This document shows, piece by piece, positions 1-8,462 of a stretch of DNA of 48,789 nt. Source of the DNA: Candidatus Latescibacterota bacterium (GTDB lineage: Bacteria > Latescibacterota > UBA2968 > GCA-2709665); contig JAGWBX010000044.1 of NCBI GenBank assembly GCA_021295655.1, positions 33,909-82,697 on the forward strand. Reading direction: 5' to 3'. Within the stretch, counting starts at the first letter, position 1; the number at the start of each line of letters is the position of its first letter. The translations under genes and the position numbers were made by a program. The notes under the pieces were generated by a model that saw only the letters and a list, made by a program, of their open reading frames with translations, had not been told where the DNA came from and did not search any database.

Positions 1-354
1 CGCGCGCAGTTCATCCAGTTCTTTCTGAGAAAGTTCGCCCGAGTCTACGAGATACGTCGCCAGCGCACCGAAGGATCCCTCGAACATCCGCGACACCAGG
101 GTTCGCGTTTCAGCTTTCGCAACGTCTTCCCGCGACAGCACCGGTCTGTACACATTGACCGGGCCGATTTTCTCGCGATGCAGCACGCCCTTTTCGGTCA
201 GAATATTCATGATCGTCTGTACGGTTGTATAGGCTTTCTCACCGTTGGGATAGAGGTGGTTCACAACGTCGCGAACGGTAACCTGGCGGCTGAACTGCCA
301 TACGCCGTCCATCACCTCCGACTCGACTTCGGCCAATCGTCTCTTCTTCGCCAT
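1..354 (-). CDS. BlaI/MecI-family transcriptional repressor (partial, runs off left edge)
   Basis: The visible 118 residues start MAKKRRLAEVESEVMDGVWQ and form the winged-helix DNA-binding domain of BlaI/MecI/CopY repressors. The recognition-helix segment contains KAYTTVQTIMNILTEKG, the family's typical 'TTV-T-L-L-KG' pattern. A dimerisation helix follows and is cut by the window edge. The ATG at 354 is preceded by GGGAG (about 362-367), which fixes the start. Members repress beta-lactamase, copper or stress genes and are usually inactivated by a neighbouring BlaR1-type M56 metalloprotease. Any such partner would lie beyond the left edge. A perfect palindrome at 481-500 overlaps the likely transcription start, so autoregulation is expected. 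Confidence 0.9.
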   Translation of the reverse strand, partial: MAKKRRLAEVESEVMDGVWQFSRQVTVRDVVNHLYPNGEKAYTTVQTIMNILTEKGVLHREKIGPVNVYRPVLSREDVAKAETRTLVSRMFEGSFGALATYLVDSGELSQKELDELRA

Positions 355-480
355 ATCAATCTCCCTTTGACTCTGCTTGATCTCAGAATCTCAAGCGACG
401 AGATGGAATCATTTGCGCGGACACCCGAATTGCCAGGTGGATCGGGCTTCCTTTTCCGTCCGTCGAATTTGCAGGTGTGA

Positions 481-500
481 ATTACTAATATATTAGTAAT
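481..500. promoter_or_regulatory. Perfect 20-bp palindromic operator, probable BlaI site
   Basis: ATTACTAATA followed by its exact reverse complement TATTAGTAAT. The TACTA...TAGTA half-sites resemble known BlaI/MecI operators. It sits just downstream of the -10 of the promoter for the BlaI-like gene and covers the expected start of transcription, a normal place for autorepression. Confidence 0.75.
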
Positions 501-526
501 ATGACGAATTGATTAGGAAATGTCAA
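498..526 (-). promoter_or_regulatory. Sigma70-type promoter of the BlaI-like gene
   Basis: On the minus strand, TTGACA (521-526), a 17-bp spacer and CATATT (498-503) precede the BlaI-like gene. The -35 is consensus; the -10 matches 4 of 6. The -10 abuts the 481-500 palindrome. Confidence 0.6.
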
Positions 527-1129
527 GGGGAGTTTTATTTATTCGGGAAATATGATCCATACGCCGTTGCAATAAACGATCATGTTTTTTCATGTAGATT
601 GCATGGGGTAAGGCGGTGAGATCCCCCCGCCGCATCAGCCGTCCTGCCTGCCGCGCTCCTCTTGGCGCAGGCAGGCGTCAGCCCTTCGATACACCTTCGA
701 TAGGCTCAGGACAAGGCTCTGGGAACCGGCTGGGTTTCTGCGACACCCCTCAAAAGGGGGGAGTGACTGGCCCGTCAAACGGGCATGCGCGTTAACGTCA
801 ACCTGAATGGTTGCGGCTGTGAAAGGCGACGCCGGGCCAGGTAAGAGGGAAGATCCCTTGTTACTGGGCATATTCCAGGTTTGAACCGTCCCCGATGATC
901 CTCCTCTCGGCCATCGTCGACATGTGCTTTCCATTCGACCATTATCGACGACGGAGATTGGATTCTCGATTCAAGAGTGTCTGGACTTCAATTTGCAGGC
1001 GTCGTATATTTCGTTATCCGGCGTCAGTCGAGCAGTCCGGTGAAGCCGGGCTTCTGCCGTCGGGTCTGTGTGCGGCCCGCGTGGCTGCGGCGGGGTGTGG
1101 AGCCGTGACCGTTACCAGGAGTTCCTGCA
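527..1129. other. Gene-free stretch between the divergent BlaI-like and heparinase genes
   Basis: No credible ORF is seen. It holds several small inverted repeats (CTGCCTG...CAGGCAG near 637-668; CCCGTcaaACGGG near 771-783) and a CTTCGATAGGCTCAGGACAA-type sequence near 693-713 that resembles short intergenic repeats found in many bacterial genomes. The promoter of the heparinase gene must lie here, but no convincing -35/-10 pair stands out. Confidence 0.4.
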
Positions 1130-4100
1130 ATGTCCGATAAGGATCTCACGAGACGGGAGTTTCTGCGAGACGCCGGGTTGGGTACGATGGTTCTGGCAGC
1201 GGGATGCGATTCAACTATTTGGAGACGTGATATGGGAATCGAGCGTATTGACTGTTCAAGGGATACACGGTACTGGGAAGGTGAACGGCCGTTTCCCAGA
1301 GGCGTGGCGCACCCGCTGTTCTACACCCGGGACCAGATCGAGCGCGCCAGGCGGCGGGTGGAGTCGCACGACTGGGCGAAGCAGTTTCGGGATGCGCGTT
1401 TACGATGGATTGCCCGCCGGGGGATTCTGGAGATGCCGGACGGGAGAATTCGTGCGGGCATTTCAGAGCAGGTTAATTTTCCGCTTCCCCGCTGTCCGGT
1501 TGACCGGCGCAAGCGAAGCTGGCGGATCCATTTCTGGGAGTGGTCTCCTGAGGATCCCGGTCACGTCAGGTGCGAAATCTGCGGGAATGTGTTTCCCGGA
1601 CCTGAACATCAGCCGGTGGGAGAGATCGAAGTGGTCGGTCCGGCGGGCGGGACGGTCCGTTACAGGTATTGGGAGGATGACGAAGGAATGCGGTATTTCT
1701 TCGAGAATATGCTGCTGAACTACACGCAGTACCAGGTGGTCCGAATGGCGGATCCCCTGGCGATGGCCTACGTCTTTACGGGAGAGGCAGCGTACGCGGA
1801 AAAAGCGGCGGTGATACTGGATCGGCTATCGGAAGTCTACAAGAACTACCCAGTACACGGCCTGGGCCGCGCCTATCTTCACGCCGACCGGAAGGGATTC
1901 TACGAAAACCACTTCTACAGAGATCCGCCCTTCCCATTTGTGTCCGCACGCATGGGAAATTTCCACGCCAGCCCGTTTTCAGACGCGAATAACGCGTTCC
2001 GGCTGGCCCAGGTTTACGACCTGATTTCGGACAGCGGCGCCATTGAGAAACTCTCCGAGGCCGAGGGCCGGGACGTGCGCGCGGCAATCGAACGGGACCT
2101 GCTTTACGAAGCGATTCGCCACACGCTGGAAGTCCCTCATGGTTCCACGAATTACGACGGCGGCAGGATCAACGGGCTGGCCCTCGTGGGGCGGGTCCTC
2201 GACGAGCCGGACTTCCTGGCCGTGGGTTACGGGCTGTATCGGACGTTGATCGATAACTGTTATAATTACGACGGGTACTGGCACGAGGATTCCCTCAACT
2301 ATTTCAATATGATTACGAGCGGGACCCTTCGTGTGCCCGATGTCATCAGTGGGCCCGGCGGAATCGACGTTTACGGAGAGATGCCGTTTCTGGAGCGAGT
2401 CTATACGGCGCCGCTGGGGTTGTTCATGCCGGACGGGCGCACGTTCATGGCCAACGATACGTGGGCGCTGAGCACCGGCTTTGCCCGCGTTTCCAGTCAG
2501 ATTGCATCCATGGGTAAATTCGTTGAAGCCGCCGATGAAATCAGCGGTAAATCCCGGATTCCGGTCGCCGACGTCGAGTACGCGCTCTTTAGAAGGACTT
2601 CGGAATCCGACAGGCGCGTCACGGAGGAGGATCTGCTCGCGCTGGTGCCTTCGAACTACCTGCTGCCCGGGGCGGGCGACGTCATTCTGGGAGTCGGGAA
2701 ATCCGCAAAAGCCATTCGGGCAACGTTGTGTTACGGCCCCTGGGGCGGGCACCACCACTACGATACGCTCGCGATGGGTATGGATGTGTTTGGGCAGGAA
2801 TTGCTGTCGGACATCGGGTACACACACACCCGCTACCGGGAGTGGGCGACGACGGTCGGCAGCCACAATACCGTGGTCGTTGACGGACAGGAGCAGACGA
2901 GAGACAGCGGACGGCTGCTCTGCTATCGTCCCGCTTCCGACACGAACGCGGGAATGGTCTGTGCGGAGGCCCCCGGCGCGTTCAAGAATGCCGCAGTCTA
3001 TCGCCGAACAATGCTGTTGATTCCAACCGGGTCCGAGAGCGGATACGTGGTCGATCTGTTTGAGGTGGAAGGCGGCGGTGTGCACGATTACCTGCTGCAC
3101 GGATCGGCCGATTTCGATCAGACGCTCTCCACGGACGTGAAACTGCAGCCTGCGGAGAACGAAATGATATTGGACGGCGATGGGACCGGCGGCGCGCACT
3201 ACGGGTATTTTCGTGGCACGCGGGGGACGGACACATCAGGAAACTTCAAGGTGCGGTTCGAAGGTGAGGGGACACTCGTGGACGTCAGATTCCTGGGTGT
3301 TCACGAGGGTCGATTACTGGTCAGCGCCGCGCCGTCCATCCGCCGGACGCAGGAGGATGACGGCAAGCTGGATGACTTCTGGCTGCGAACGGTGTGCCTG
3401 CGCCACCGAAGCGAATCCAGCCTGTTCGTATCCGTCATCGAAGCGCATTCCGGAGCGGGATTCGTGAGGGATGCAGAGCTGGTTGCGCGGGATGGGTCCG
3501 GCGTGGTGATGCGGGTTCAGGAACGGGACCGGGTTCGCATCATTGCTATTGATCCCGCGGGAGCGGGGATGGCCGCAACCCTGCCCGATGGAAGGCGGCT
3601 CGAACTCAAGGGGCGGGCCGGCGTGATGACCGAGACTTCCGGCAACGTTAACTTCGATGTGATTGACGGATCGCTGTTGCGGGTGGGCCAAGCAGCAACT
3701 CAGCGGATTCGCGACTACAAAGGGGCGGTGACGCAAGTTTCGGGGGACATTTCTGGCGAACCGGAGCGGAGTGAACTCGTGCTGGACGTTGCGTTGCCGG
3801 ACGACGGATCTCTGGACGGAAAGCTGGTTTACGTCCGGCATCCGTCGGGGCTGGAAACGGTGTATCGGGTGGACCGAATCGAGCGGGAGAGCGTCGGCAG
3901 CCGTGTCTTCCTGGCGGACATGCCCAGGTTCGTGAGGGGCAGGGGCGACGTGGCATCCGGGAGGCGATCCAGGTTCGACAGCAACGTCGACCACCCGAAA
4001 GAAGGGGCATATCCGGGATGCCGGCTCCGGATCGGCGATCGTGTGTTTACCGTTCGCAAGATGCGAGGGAAAACGACCTTCGTTGTGGAAGAAGGTTTTG

Positions 4101-4177
4101 ATTTTTCGAAGGTTATCGGCGAATCATTCAACGTGTATTCAACGGCTGTTGGCGATCACGTAAGAATTGTGGCGTAG
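1130..4177 (+). CDS. Heparinase II/III-family lipoprotein (putative polysaccharide lyase), Tat-exported
   Basis: 1015 residues. The N-terminus carries a twin-arginine motif (TRREFL, R8-R9) and a lipobox-like LAAGC (C26), suggesting Tat export and lipidation. Residues to about 480 look like the alpha/alpha-toroid domain of heparinase/alginate-lyase families and include a CEICG pair (C148, C151). Residues about 510-760 resemble the heparinase II/III-like beta-sandwich, with HHHYDTL (H541-H543) and the GSHNTVVVDG signature. The C-terminal ~200 residues are extra beta-rich sequence of unknown role. AGGAG at 1117-1121 supports the ATG at 1130. Family members cleave uronic-acid glycosaminoglycans or alginate-like polymers by beta-elimination; the actual substrate is not evident. 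A sulfatase lies 7 kb downstream. The next gene is convergent. Confidence 0.8.
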   Translation: MSDKDLTRREFLRDAGLGTMVLAAGCDSTIWRRDMGIERIDCSRDTRYWEGERPFPRGVAHPLFYTRDQIERARRRVESHDWAKQFRDARLRWIARRGILEMPDGRIRAGISEQVNFPLPRCPVDRRKRSWRIHFWEWSPEDPGHVRCEICGNVFPGPEHQPVGEIEVVGPAGGTVRYRYWEDDEGMRYFFENMLLNYTQYQVVRMADPLAMAYVFTGEAAYAEKAAVILDRLSEVYKNYPVHGLGRAYLHADRKGFYENHFYRDPPFPFVSARMGNFHASPFSDANNAFRLAQVYDLISDSGAIEKLSEAEGRDVRAAIERDLLYEAIRHTLEVPHGSTNYDGGRINGLALVGRVLDEPDFLAVGYGLYRTLIDNCYNYDGYWHEDSLNYFNMITSGTLRVPDVISGPGGIDVYGEMPFLERVYTAPLGLFMPDGRTFMANDTWALSTGFARVSSQIASMGKFVEAADEISGKSRIPVADVEYALFRRTSESDRRVTEEDLLALVPSNYLLPGAGDVILGVGKSAKAIRATLCYGPWGGHHHYDTLAMGMDVFGQELLSDIGYTHTRYREWATTVGSHNTVVVDGQEQTRDSGRLLCYRPASDTNAGMVCAEAPGAFKNAAVYRRTMLLIPTGSESGYVVDLFEVEGGGVHDYLLHGSADFDQTLSTDVKLQPAENEMILDGDGTGGAHYGYFRGTRGTDTSGNFKVRFEGEGTLVDVRFLGVHEGRLLVSAAPSIRRTQEDDGKLDDFWLRTVCLRHRSESSLFVSVIEAHSGAGFVRDAELVARDGSGVVMRVQERDRVRIIAIDPAGAGMAATLPDGRRLELKGRAGVMTETSGNVNFDVIDGSLLRVGQAATQRIRDYKGAVTQVSGDISGEPERSELVLDVALPDDGSLDGKLVYVRHPSGLETVYRVDRIERESVGSRVFLADMPRFVRGRGDVASGRRSRFDSNVDHPKEGAYPGCRLRIGDRVFTVRKMRGKTTFVVEEGFDFSKVIGESFNVYSTAVGDHVRIVA

Positions 4178-4311
4178 ATCCGGCTATTTTCCGAATCTGT
4201 GCAGTTCATCTCAGCGTCCGGTACATCTTTCCGCGGTGTGAGGGATACCCGCGACCCCTTTGGGATAGACTCCCGCGCGGGTTCGGACCCTTGCGGTCGG
4301 TCGTCTTCCCG

Positions 4312-5043
4312 TCAGTTGTCTTCGCCCTCTTCGGCGTAGGCATGCCCGCCCATGATTGCCCGGACTTCGGCGGCTGACGAGGCGTTCAGCAAGGCGCCCA
4401 TTCGCGCCTCCTCTTCCTTCTGCAGCGCACGGACGTTGTTGAGTACGGCTTCAAGTTTGTCGGAAGGGAACTTGCACGCGCCGTTCTCGTCCATATGGAT
4501 GATCTCGCCGGGAGCCACGTCCATCCCGCCTACCGAGACCGGCACGTTCACGGCGTGTACGGCCATTCCGCCATGGCCTGCGGTGACCCCGCTGAGCATA
4601 TATTGAAATTTCATGGGGCGGATCTCGTCGATGTCCCTGGACGGGCCGTTGGAGATGGCGCCCACGCACCCGACGGCCTTCATCGCAGAGGTCATGTTTC
4701 CGCCGGCAAGGCCGACACTGGCAGCGAGTTCGGGCGGGAATTTCTGCTGGAACACCAGGACGGTCGGTTTTGGCGACGCGTCAAGGGCATCGATTACGTC
4801 CATAAACGACAGAGAGTTGTAGTCGGGGTCGGGCAGTCCGAAGACGCATGTCACCGCGTAACCCACCGTGCGGCCCAGTTCAGGATACATACACCGAATG
4901 GATTGGTCGGTGTACCAGTTTTCCGTCCAGGGGTTGTAGAGGCTCAGGCAGAGCGGGTTGCCGGGATACGTGGCCACCACGTTCGTGATTGAGGGGGTGT
5001 CGAAGTTTTTCAACGCTTCCAGCATTTCCTGAGAGGTAGCCAT
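4312..5043 (-). CDS. RraA-like / 4-hydroxy-4-methyl-2-oxoglutarate aldolase family protein
   Basis: 243 residues with the RraA/HMG-aldolase fold signature: GGNMTSAMKAVGCVGAISNG followed by PSRD (R137-D138). R137 corresponds to the arginine that contacts the pyruvyl group in HMG/CHA aldolases. The later metal-site region reads HMDENGA, where the family often has GDxxG. AAGGAGG just upstream supports the ATG at 5043. Family roles range from oxaloacetate decarboxylation and aldol cleavage to RNase E inhibition. Within a cluster of oxygenases, a dehydrogenase and an aminotransferase, a keto-acid aldolase or decarboxylase role is more likely, which is inference. It is the last gene of the minus-strand cluster that begins at 10851. 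Confidence 0.75.
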   Translation of the reverse strand: MATSQEMLEALKNFDTPSITNVVATYPGNPLCLSLYNPWTENWYTDQSIRCMYPELGRTVGYAVTCVFGLPDPDYNSLSFMDVIDALDASPKPTVLVFQQKFPPELAASVGLAGGNMTSAMKAVGCVGAISNGPSRDIDEIRPMKFQYMLSGVTAGHGGMAVHAVNVPVSVGGMDVAPGEIIHMDENGACKFPSDKLEAVLNNVRALQKEEEARMGALLNASSAAEVRAIMGGHAYAEEGEDN

Positions 5044-5124
5044 GCGGCCCTCCTTCGATTTCTGAATGGGACTGAAGTAGCTGCGGCAGTGCTATTTTGC
5101 CTGTCGCCTGGAATGGGCTTTTTC

Positions 5125-5940
5125 TTACGGTTCTCGAGTGAGGCGTTGCTGCGGCTGTACGATCCGGCGCCGCTGCGGTGTGAGTCGTTGAAGGAGCGCC
5201 GGCGACGGTTGGTACCCGTGTCGGAAGTTGCCCCACGAAGGTCCGTAGCGGTAAACGACCACGCGCCGGGTACCCGGGTTGGACCGCCGGGCGGATCCGT
5301 GTGAGATACCGTCGACGAACAGAAGCGCATCGCCCGCGGCCATTTGGATTTCGACGGCGCCCTCGATGCCTTCGACAGTGGCATTTCTGGACATCCGGTG
5401 CCTGTCGAAGTGCGGGTGTTTGAAGTTGGATTTATGGCTTCCTGGAATGACCATGGTCCCTCCGTCACCGGGTCCGACGTCGGTCAGCGCCATAAGGATG
5501 TTGATCTGGCCGCACATGAACCGCCCGCCATGGTAGCGAAACTGGTTCCGCAGTATGGGCGGGTATCCACCCGAGTGCAGCCCGATGGCTTCGCCCGGTT
5601 CGCGAAAATTCGCGAAATTTTCGTCGATGAACAGAGGGCCGTGGTGGTAGTCGAAGCTGCCCTCGCCTCCCACAAAACGCTTCACCTTTTCGAACCAGGA
5701 AGGATGGTCTATCAGGTTCTCGAAGGGCTCCCCGGCTTCATAGACCTGCTGGAGGTTCAGTCCTGACGTGTCGTCTCCGTACGTGTGGGCATGAACGTGG
5801 CCGTACCATTCTCCCGGCTTGAGTGGGGGAATCTCATCCAGGCAGGCATTGAGTTCGCCAACTTCCTCGCTGGAGAGCGCGTTTTCGAGATGCAGATAAC
5901 CACGAAGGTCAAACAGGTACGTTTCCAGGTCTGTATCCAT
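5125..5940 (-). CDS. Phytanoyl-CoA dioxygenase (PhyH)-family protein 1
   Basis: 271 residues from ATG 5940, which has AGGA at 5947-5950; an upstream in-frame GTG at 5982 lacks a ribosome site. It shows the PhyH double-stranded beta-helix: a GPLFID strand, ALTDVGPGDGGTMVIPGSHK (about 151-170), the distal iron histidine H214 in GISHGS, and a 2-oxoglutarate-binding Arg (R225/R226) before VVVYRY. The place expected for the HxD iron motif reads LHSGG (H122-S-G-G), with no carboxylate after the histidine. Canonical PhyH enzymes are Fe(II)/2-oxoglutarate hydroxylases acting on acyl-CoA or small molecules. The substrate here is unknown. Its 5' side is separated from the methyltransferase fragment by a dispersed repeat. 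Confidence 0.8.
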   Translation of the reverse strand: MDTDLETYLFDLRGYLHLENALSSEEVGELNACLDEIPPLKPGEWYGHVHAHTYGDDTSGLNLQQVYEAGEPFENLIDHPSWFEKVKRFVGGEGSFDYHHGPLFIDENFANFREPGEAIGLHSGGYPPILRNQFRYHGGRFMCGQINILMALTDVGPGDGGTMVIPGSHKSNFKHPHFDRHRMSRNATVEGIEGAVEIQMAAGDALLFVDGISHGSARRSNPGTRRVVVYRYGPSWGNFRHGYQPSPALLQRLTPQRRRIVQPQQRLTREP

Positions 5941-5988
5941 GAACGTTCCTACAGCGTGTTTTGAATCCTGGGGACGGAACACCGACGC

Positions 5989-6128
5989 AGTGGATAAAGG
6001 CGATTTGGCGGCTGATTACCCGGATACACCAGGTCACTGGACGTGAACTGAAAAAATGTCCTTTTTGACGACCGTTACGCCCCGTTTCAGGGGTTCTCAT
6101 CGTGTCGCTGAGTTGTTGTTTTTTTTTT
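5989..6128 (+). repeat. Dispersed intergenic repeat, copy A (~140 bp)
   Basis: Starts GTGGATAAAGGCGATTTG and ends near GAGTTGTTGTTTTTTTT. It is highly similar over its full length to 41555-41692, and its right two thirds match 20121-20208 (reverse strand). A conserved hairpin is visible: GGACGT, loop, ATGTCC. It lies between the methyltransferase fragment and PhyH 1 and has no coding role I can support. Confidence 0.85.
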
Positions 6129-6172
6129 GCGCGCCGTGAGGATGCTCGATCCGTTCGGTTGCCTGACCCGCC

Positions 6173-6634
6173 TTACATTACCGACTGCCGGCCGGCTGCC
6201 AGCGCCTCGTCGTGAAGTCCACGAAGGAAGGCGAACAACTGCCCGCTGGGCATGTCGGCAAAGCTGTGTTCAGCCTGCGGTTGGCCGAGCCGAATGGAGT
6301 CCGCGGTCCTGAGGGTTGCCGACCACAGGTCGGAAAGCAGGTGGTGGAGATTGCCGACGTAGTCGGGGCTGGATTCAACCAGATAACGCTGTGCTTCGAT
6401 GCCGTTGACAAATCGATTGTCTTCAACGCTCAGCAGGCCCGTTGCCGCCAGTGCGTAAAGCAGCGGGGAGAGGCGCTCGGTGGAAACCCGGATCTTTTCT
6501 GCGACTTGCCGTGCATGCATTGGACCGTCGGCAAGGGATGTAAAGACACCAAGCTGCATACCTGCCAGCAGGGCGAACGAGGAATAGGCGTTTTGAATCA
6601 GGCGCGATATAGTCACGGATGCGGGGGCTTCCAT
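6173..6634 (-). CDS. O-methyltransferase dimerisation domain only (truncated)
   Basis: 153 residues from ATG 6634, 10 bp after the stop of the upstream PhyH gene. ISRLIQNAYSSFALLAGMQL, GVFTSLADG and LSPLLYALAATGLLSVED are the winged-helix dimerisation domain at the N-terminus of plant-type/hydroxyneurosporene O-methyltransferases. Those proteins run 330-370 residues; here the ORF stops before the SAM-binding domain (no GGGxG motif), and no continuation is seen in other frames before the repeat at 6128. Either a decayed gene cut off near the repeat or a stand-alone dimerisation domain. An alternative ATG at 6668-6670 would overlap the PhyH gene. Methyl transfer by this product alone is not expected. 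Confidence 0.65.
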   Translation of the reverse strand: MEAPASVTISRLIQNAYSSFALLAGMQLGVFTSLADGPMHARQVAEKIRVSTERLSPLLYALAATGLLSVEDNRFVNGIEAQRYLVESSPDYVGNLHHLLSDLWSATLRTADSIRLGQPQAEHSFADMPSGQLFAFLRGLHDEALAAGRQSVM

Positions 6635-6644
6635 TGGACTTCTT

Positions 6645-7508
6645 TCAGCGCTCGACGTGGACGGTTCCATCGTCGTTCAGGGCGAGGAATGGAATTTCGC
6701 CCCCGTGATTGGAGCAGGGCCCGAACATGACCGCGCGCTGTTCAGGCGTCATGCCGTCCACAACTTCTTCGCCCCAGTAGATTTCAGGGGGAGCGAGTTC
6801 TCTGGCAGGGCCACCCCGTACGGAGGATCTGGAAGCGTATTTGTACAGCACCGATCGGCGGGGCCGCTCGCTCTGCCAGGGACGTGTGCCATGGGTCTGC
6901 GCCCCGTCCATGAAGAACAGGACGTCGCCGGCGCACATGGCTGGCTGCACCACGGTGCCCATATCGTCGTCGCATGTACGTACCCCCGCAGGCATTGGAT
7001 ATCGGGCTTTGTGGCTGCCGGGGACGCAGACAAAGCCGCCGTCCCCGGGGTTTACGTCTGCGAGTTGCCAGCTCACCGTGACCCCGCCGCAGTAGGTCCC
7101 GTCATTCTGGTGATGGTAAGCCACGTGGGGCCGGTGCGGCTCGCCCGCGCCGTGCATGGTCAGGCCTTCGGTGCCTTTGAAGCCGGAAATGAGCAATGGG
7201 CCGTGATCCAGCCGAAAACCGGTCCCGCACATAACGTTCAGCCGCAGGACGACGGCGGGGTGGACCAGCATTTCCCGGAACGGTTCGCAGTATGGGCGTT
7301 CCAGTTGCAGCAGGTCGTGCATGGTGGGGCGACCGGTGCCCCGCAGGGCGTGCGAGTCGCCCGCTCCCAGATTGTCGTCGGCTGTCCGCATCCGGTCCAG
7401 GTGCAGGTCGATGGCTTCGTTCGCCGCGGCGATTTGCCCGGGATTCAGTACGTTCCTTAAAATGACATAACCTGCCAGATCCCAGAAGTAGCGTTCGCTT
7501 GCGTTCAT
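6645..7508 (-). CDS. Phytanoyl-CoA dioxygenase (PhyH)-family protein 2
   Basis: 287 residues from ATG 7508, preceded by GGGGA with good spacing; an ATG six codons upstream has a poorer site. PhyH features: RLDHGPLLISG, QLADVNPGDGGFVCVPGSHK (about 148-167), distal histidine H206 in AQTHGT, and R217/R218 before SVLYKY. The candidate proximal iron site is MHGAGE (H119-G-A-G-E123), so H is not followed by xD; a YHHQND segment (about 131-136) comes 13 residues later. It is closely related to PhyH 3 at 7552-8427 over most of its length, pointing to tandem duplication. Probable Fe(II)/2-oxoglutarate enzyme of unknown substrate. Confidence 0.85.
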   Translation of the reverse strand: MNASERYFWDLAGYVILRNVLNPGQIAAANEAIDLHLDRMRTADDNLGAGDSHALRGTGRPTMHDLLQLERPYCEPFREMLVHPAVVLRLNVMCGTGFRLDHGPLLISGFKGTEGLTMHGAGEPHRPHVAYHHQNDGTYCGGVTVSWQLADVNPGDGGFVCVPGSHKARYPMPAGVRTCDDDMGTVVQPAMCAGDVLFFMDGAQTHGTRPWQSERPRRSVLYKYASRSSVRGGPARELAPPEIYWGEEVVDGMTPEQRAVMFGPCSNHGGEIPFLALNDDGTVHVER

Positions 7509-7551
7509 CGTGTTCCCCGCAGGCATTCCGTGATGGCGTGTACGTAAACGT

Positions 7552-8427
7552 TCAGGCGATCGAGGTCTTGTGGCCGTCGGATTGGAGGCGGGGAAAGTCC
7601 TTCCCGGTATGGACGCCGGGACCGTAGAGAACGGCTTTCTCTTCAGGGGTGAGGTCCCGGACCCAGTTTCCCCAGCGGGCTTCGGGCGTGAAATGGCGCC
7701 CTGTTGCGCGGGCGGCGGCTCGCGAAGCGTATTTGTAGAGTACGGATCGTCGTTCGTGCTCGCCCGTCCAGGGCAAGGTGCCGTGCGTGGCGGATTCGGC
7801 GAAAAACAGGACGTCGCCCGCGTCCATTACCGGCTGCACAATCAGGTCCATGGGGTCTTCAACGGACCGGACGCCCGCCGGGGTGGGCTCGCGTGTCTTG
7901 TGGCTTCCTGGTACGATGCAGAAGCCGCCGTCGCCTTCGTTGACATCCGCCAATTGCCAGGCGACGGTAACGCCCCTGCAGTACATCCTGTCGTTCTGGT
8001 GGTGGTACCATACGGAAGGACTGAATGGTTCGCCCGCGCCGTGCAACCGGTGGCCTTCGGACCCGGCTTCCGCGCCGATAAGCAGGGGGCCATGGTCCAG
8101 CCGGAAGCCCTTGCCCGACAATTCATTCAAACGACAAACGACAACGGGATGAATGAGCAGACGGCGGAAGGGTTCCCTGTAAGGTGCGGGCCAGCCCAGC
8201 ATCCCGGTGAGTTCCTTTCGCCCCTGCGCGCCGCTCAGGGCGGATGACCCGCCCGCGAGACTCTGGTTTTCGACCGAACGGGTGGAGACGCGTTCCGCGA
8301 AGTGATCGATGGCGGCATTGCACTCGGCAACCTCGTCGGATGAAAGCGCGTTGCGTACAACCAGGTATCCGCGCAGGTCGAAGAAGTATCGTTCTTCAGC
8401 CGACATTTCGTATCTGCTAGCGCTCAT
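7552..8427 (-). CDS. Phytanoyl-CoA dioxygenase (PhyH)-family protein 3
   Basis: 291 residues from ATG 8427, which has a strong AGGAGG at 8432-8437; longer in-frame readings overlap the upstream dehydrogenase and are rejected. Same layout as PhyH 2: GFRLDHGPLLIG, LHGAGEP (H129...E133), YHHQND, QLADVNEGDGGFCIVPGSHK, distal H215 in ESATHGT, and ERRSVLYKYASR for 2-oxoglutarate binding. The start is 35 bp from the stop of the dehydrogenase, in the same operon. The shared replacement of the HxD motif in both copies argues against a random mutation. Confidence 0.85.
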   Translation of the reverse strand: MSASRYEMSAEERYFFDLRGYLVVRNALSSDEVAECNAAIDHFAERVSTRSVENQSLAGGSSALSGAQGRKELTGMLGWPAPYREPFRRLLIHPVVVCRLNELSGKGFRLDHGPLLIGAEAGSEGHRLHGAGEPFSPSVWYHHQNDRMYCRGVTVAWQLADVNEGDGGFCIVPGSHKTREPTPAGVRSVEDPMDLIVQPVMDAGDVLFFAESATHGTLPWTGEHERRSVLYKYASRAAARATGRHFTPEARWGNWVRDLTPEEKAVLYGPGVHTGKDFPRLQSDGHKTSIA

Positions 8428-8462
8428 CGTGCCTCCTGAAACAATGATAAACGGTTGTCGGT

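Noticed and set aside
1776-3994. Long minus-strand frames opposite the heparinase-like gene
   Set aside because: They are GC-rich shadow frames; the plus-strand protein has coherent domains, an export signal and a ribosome site.
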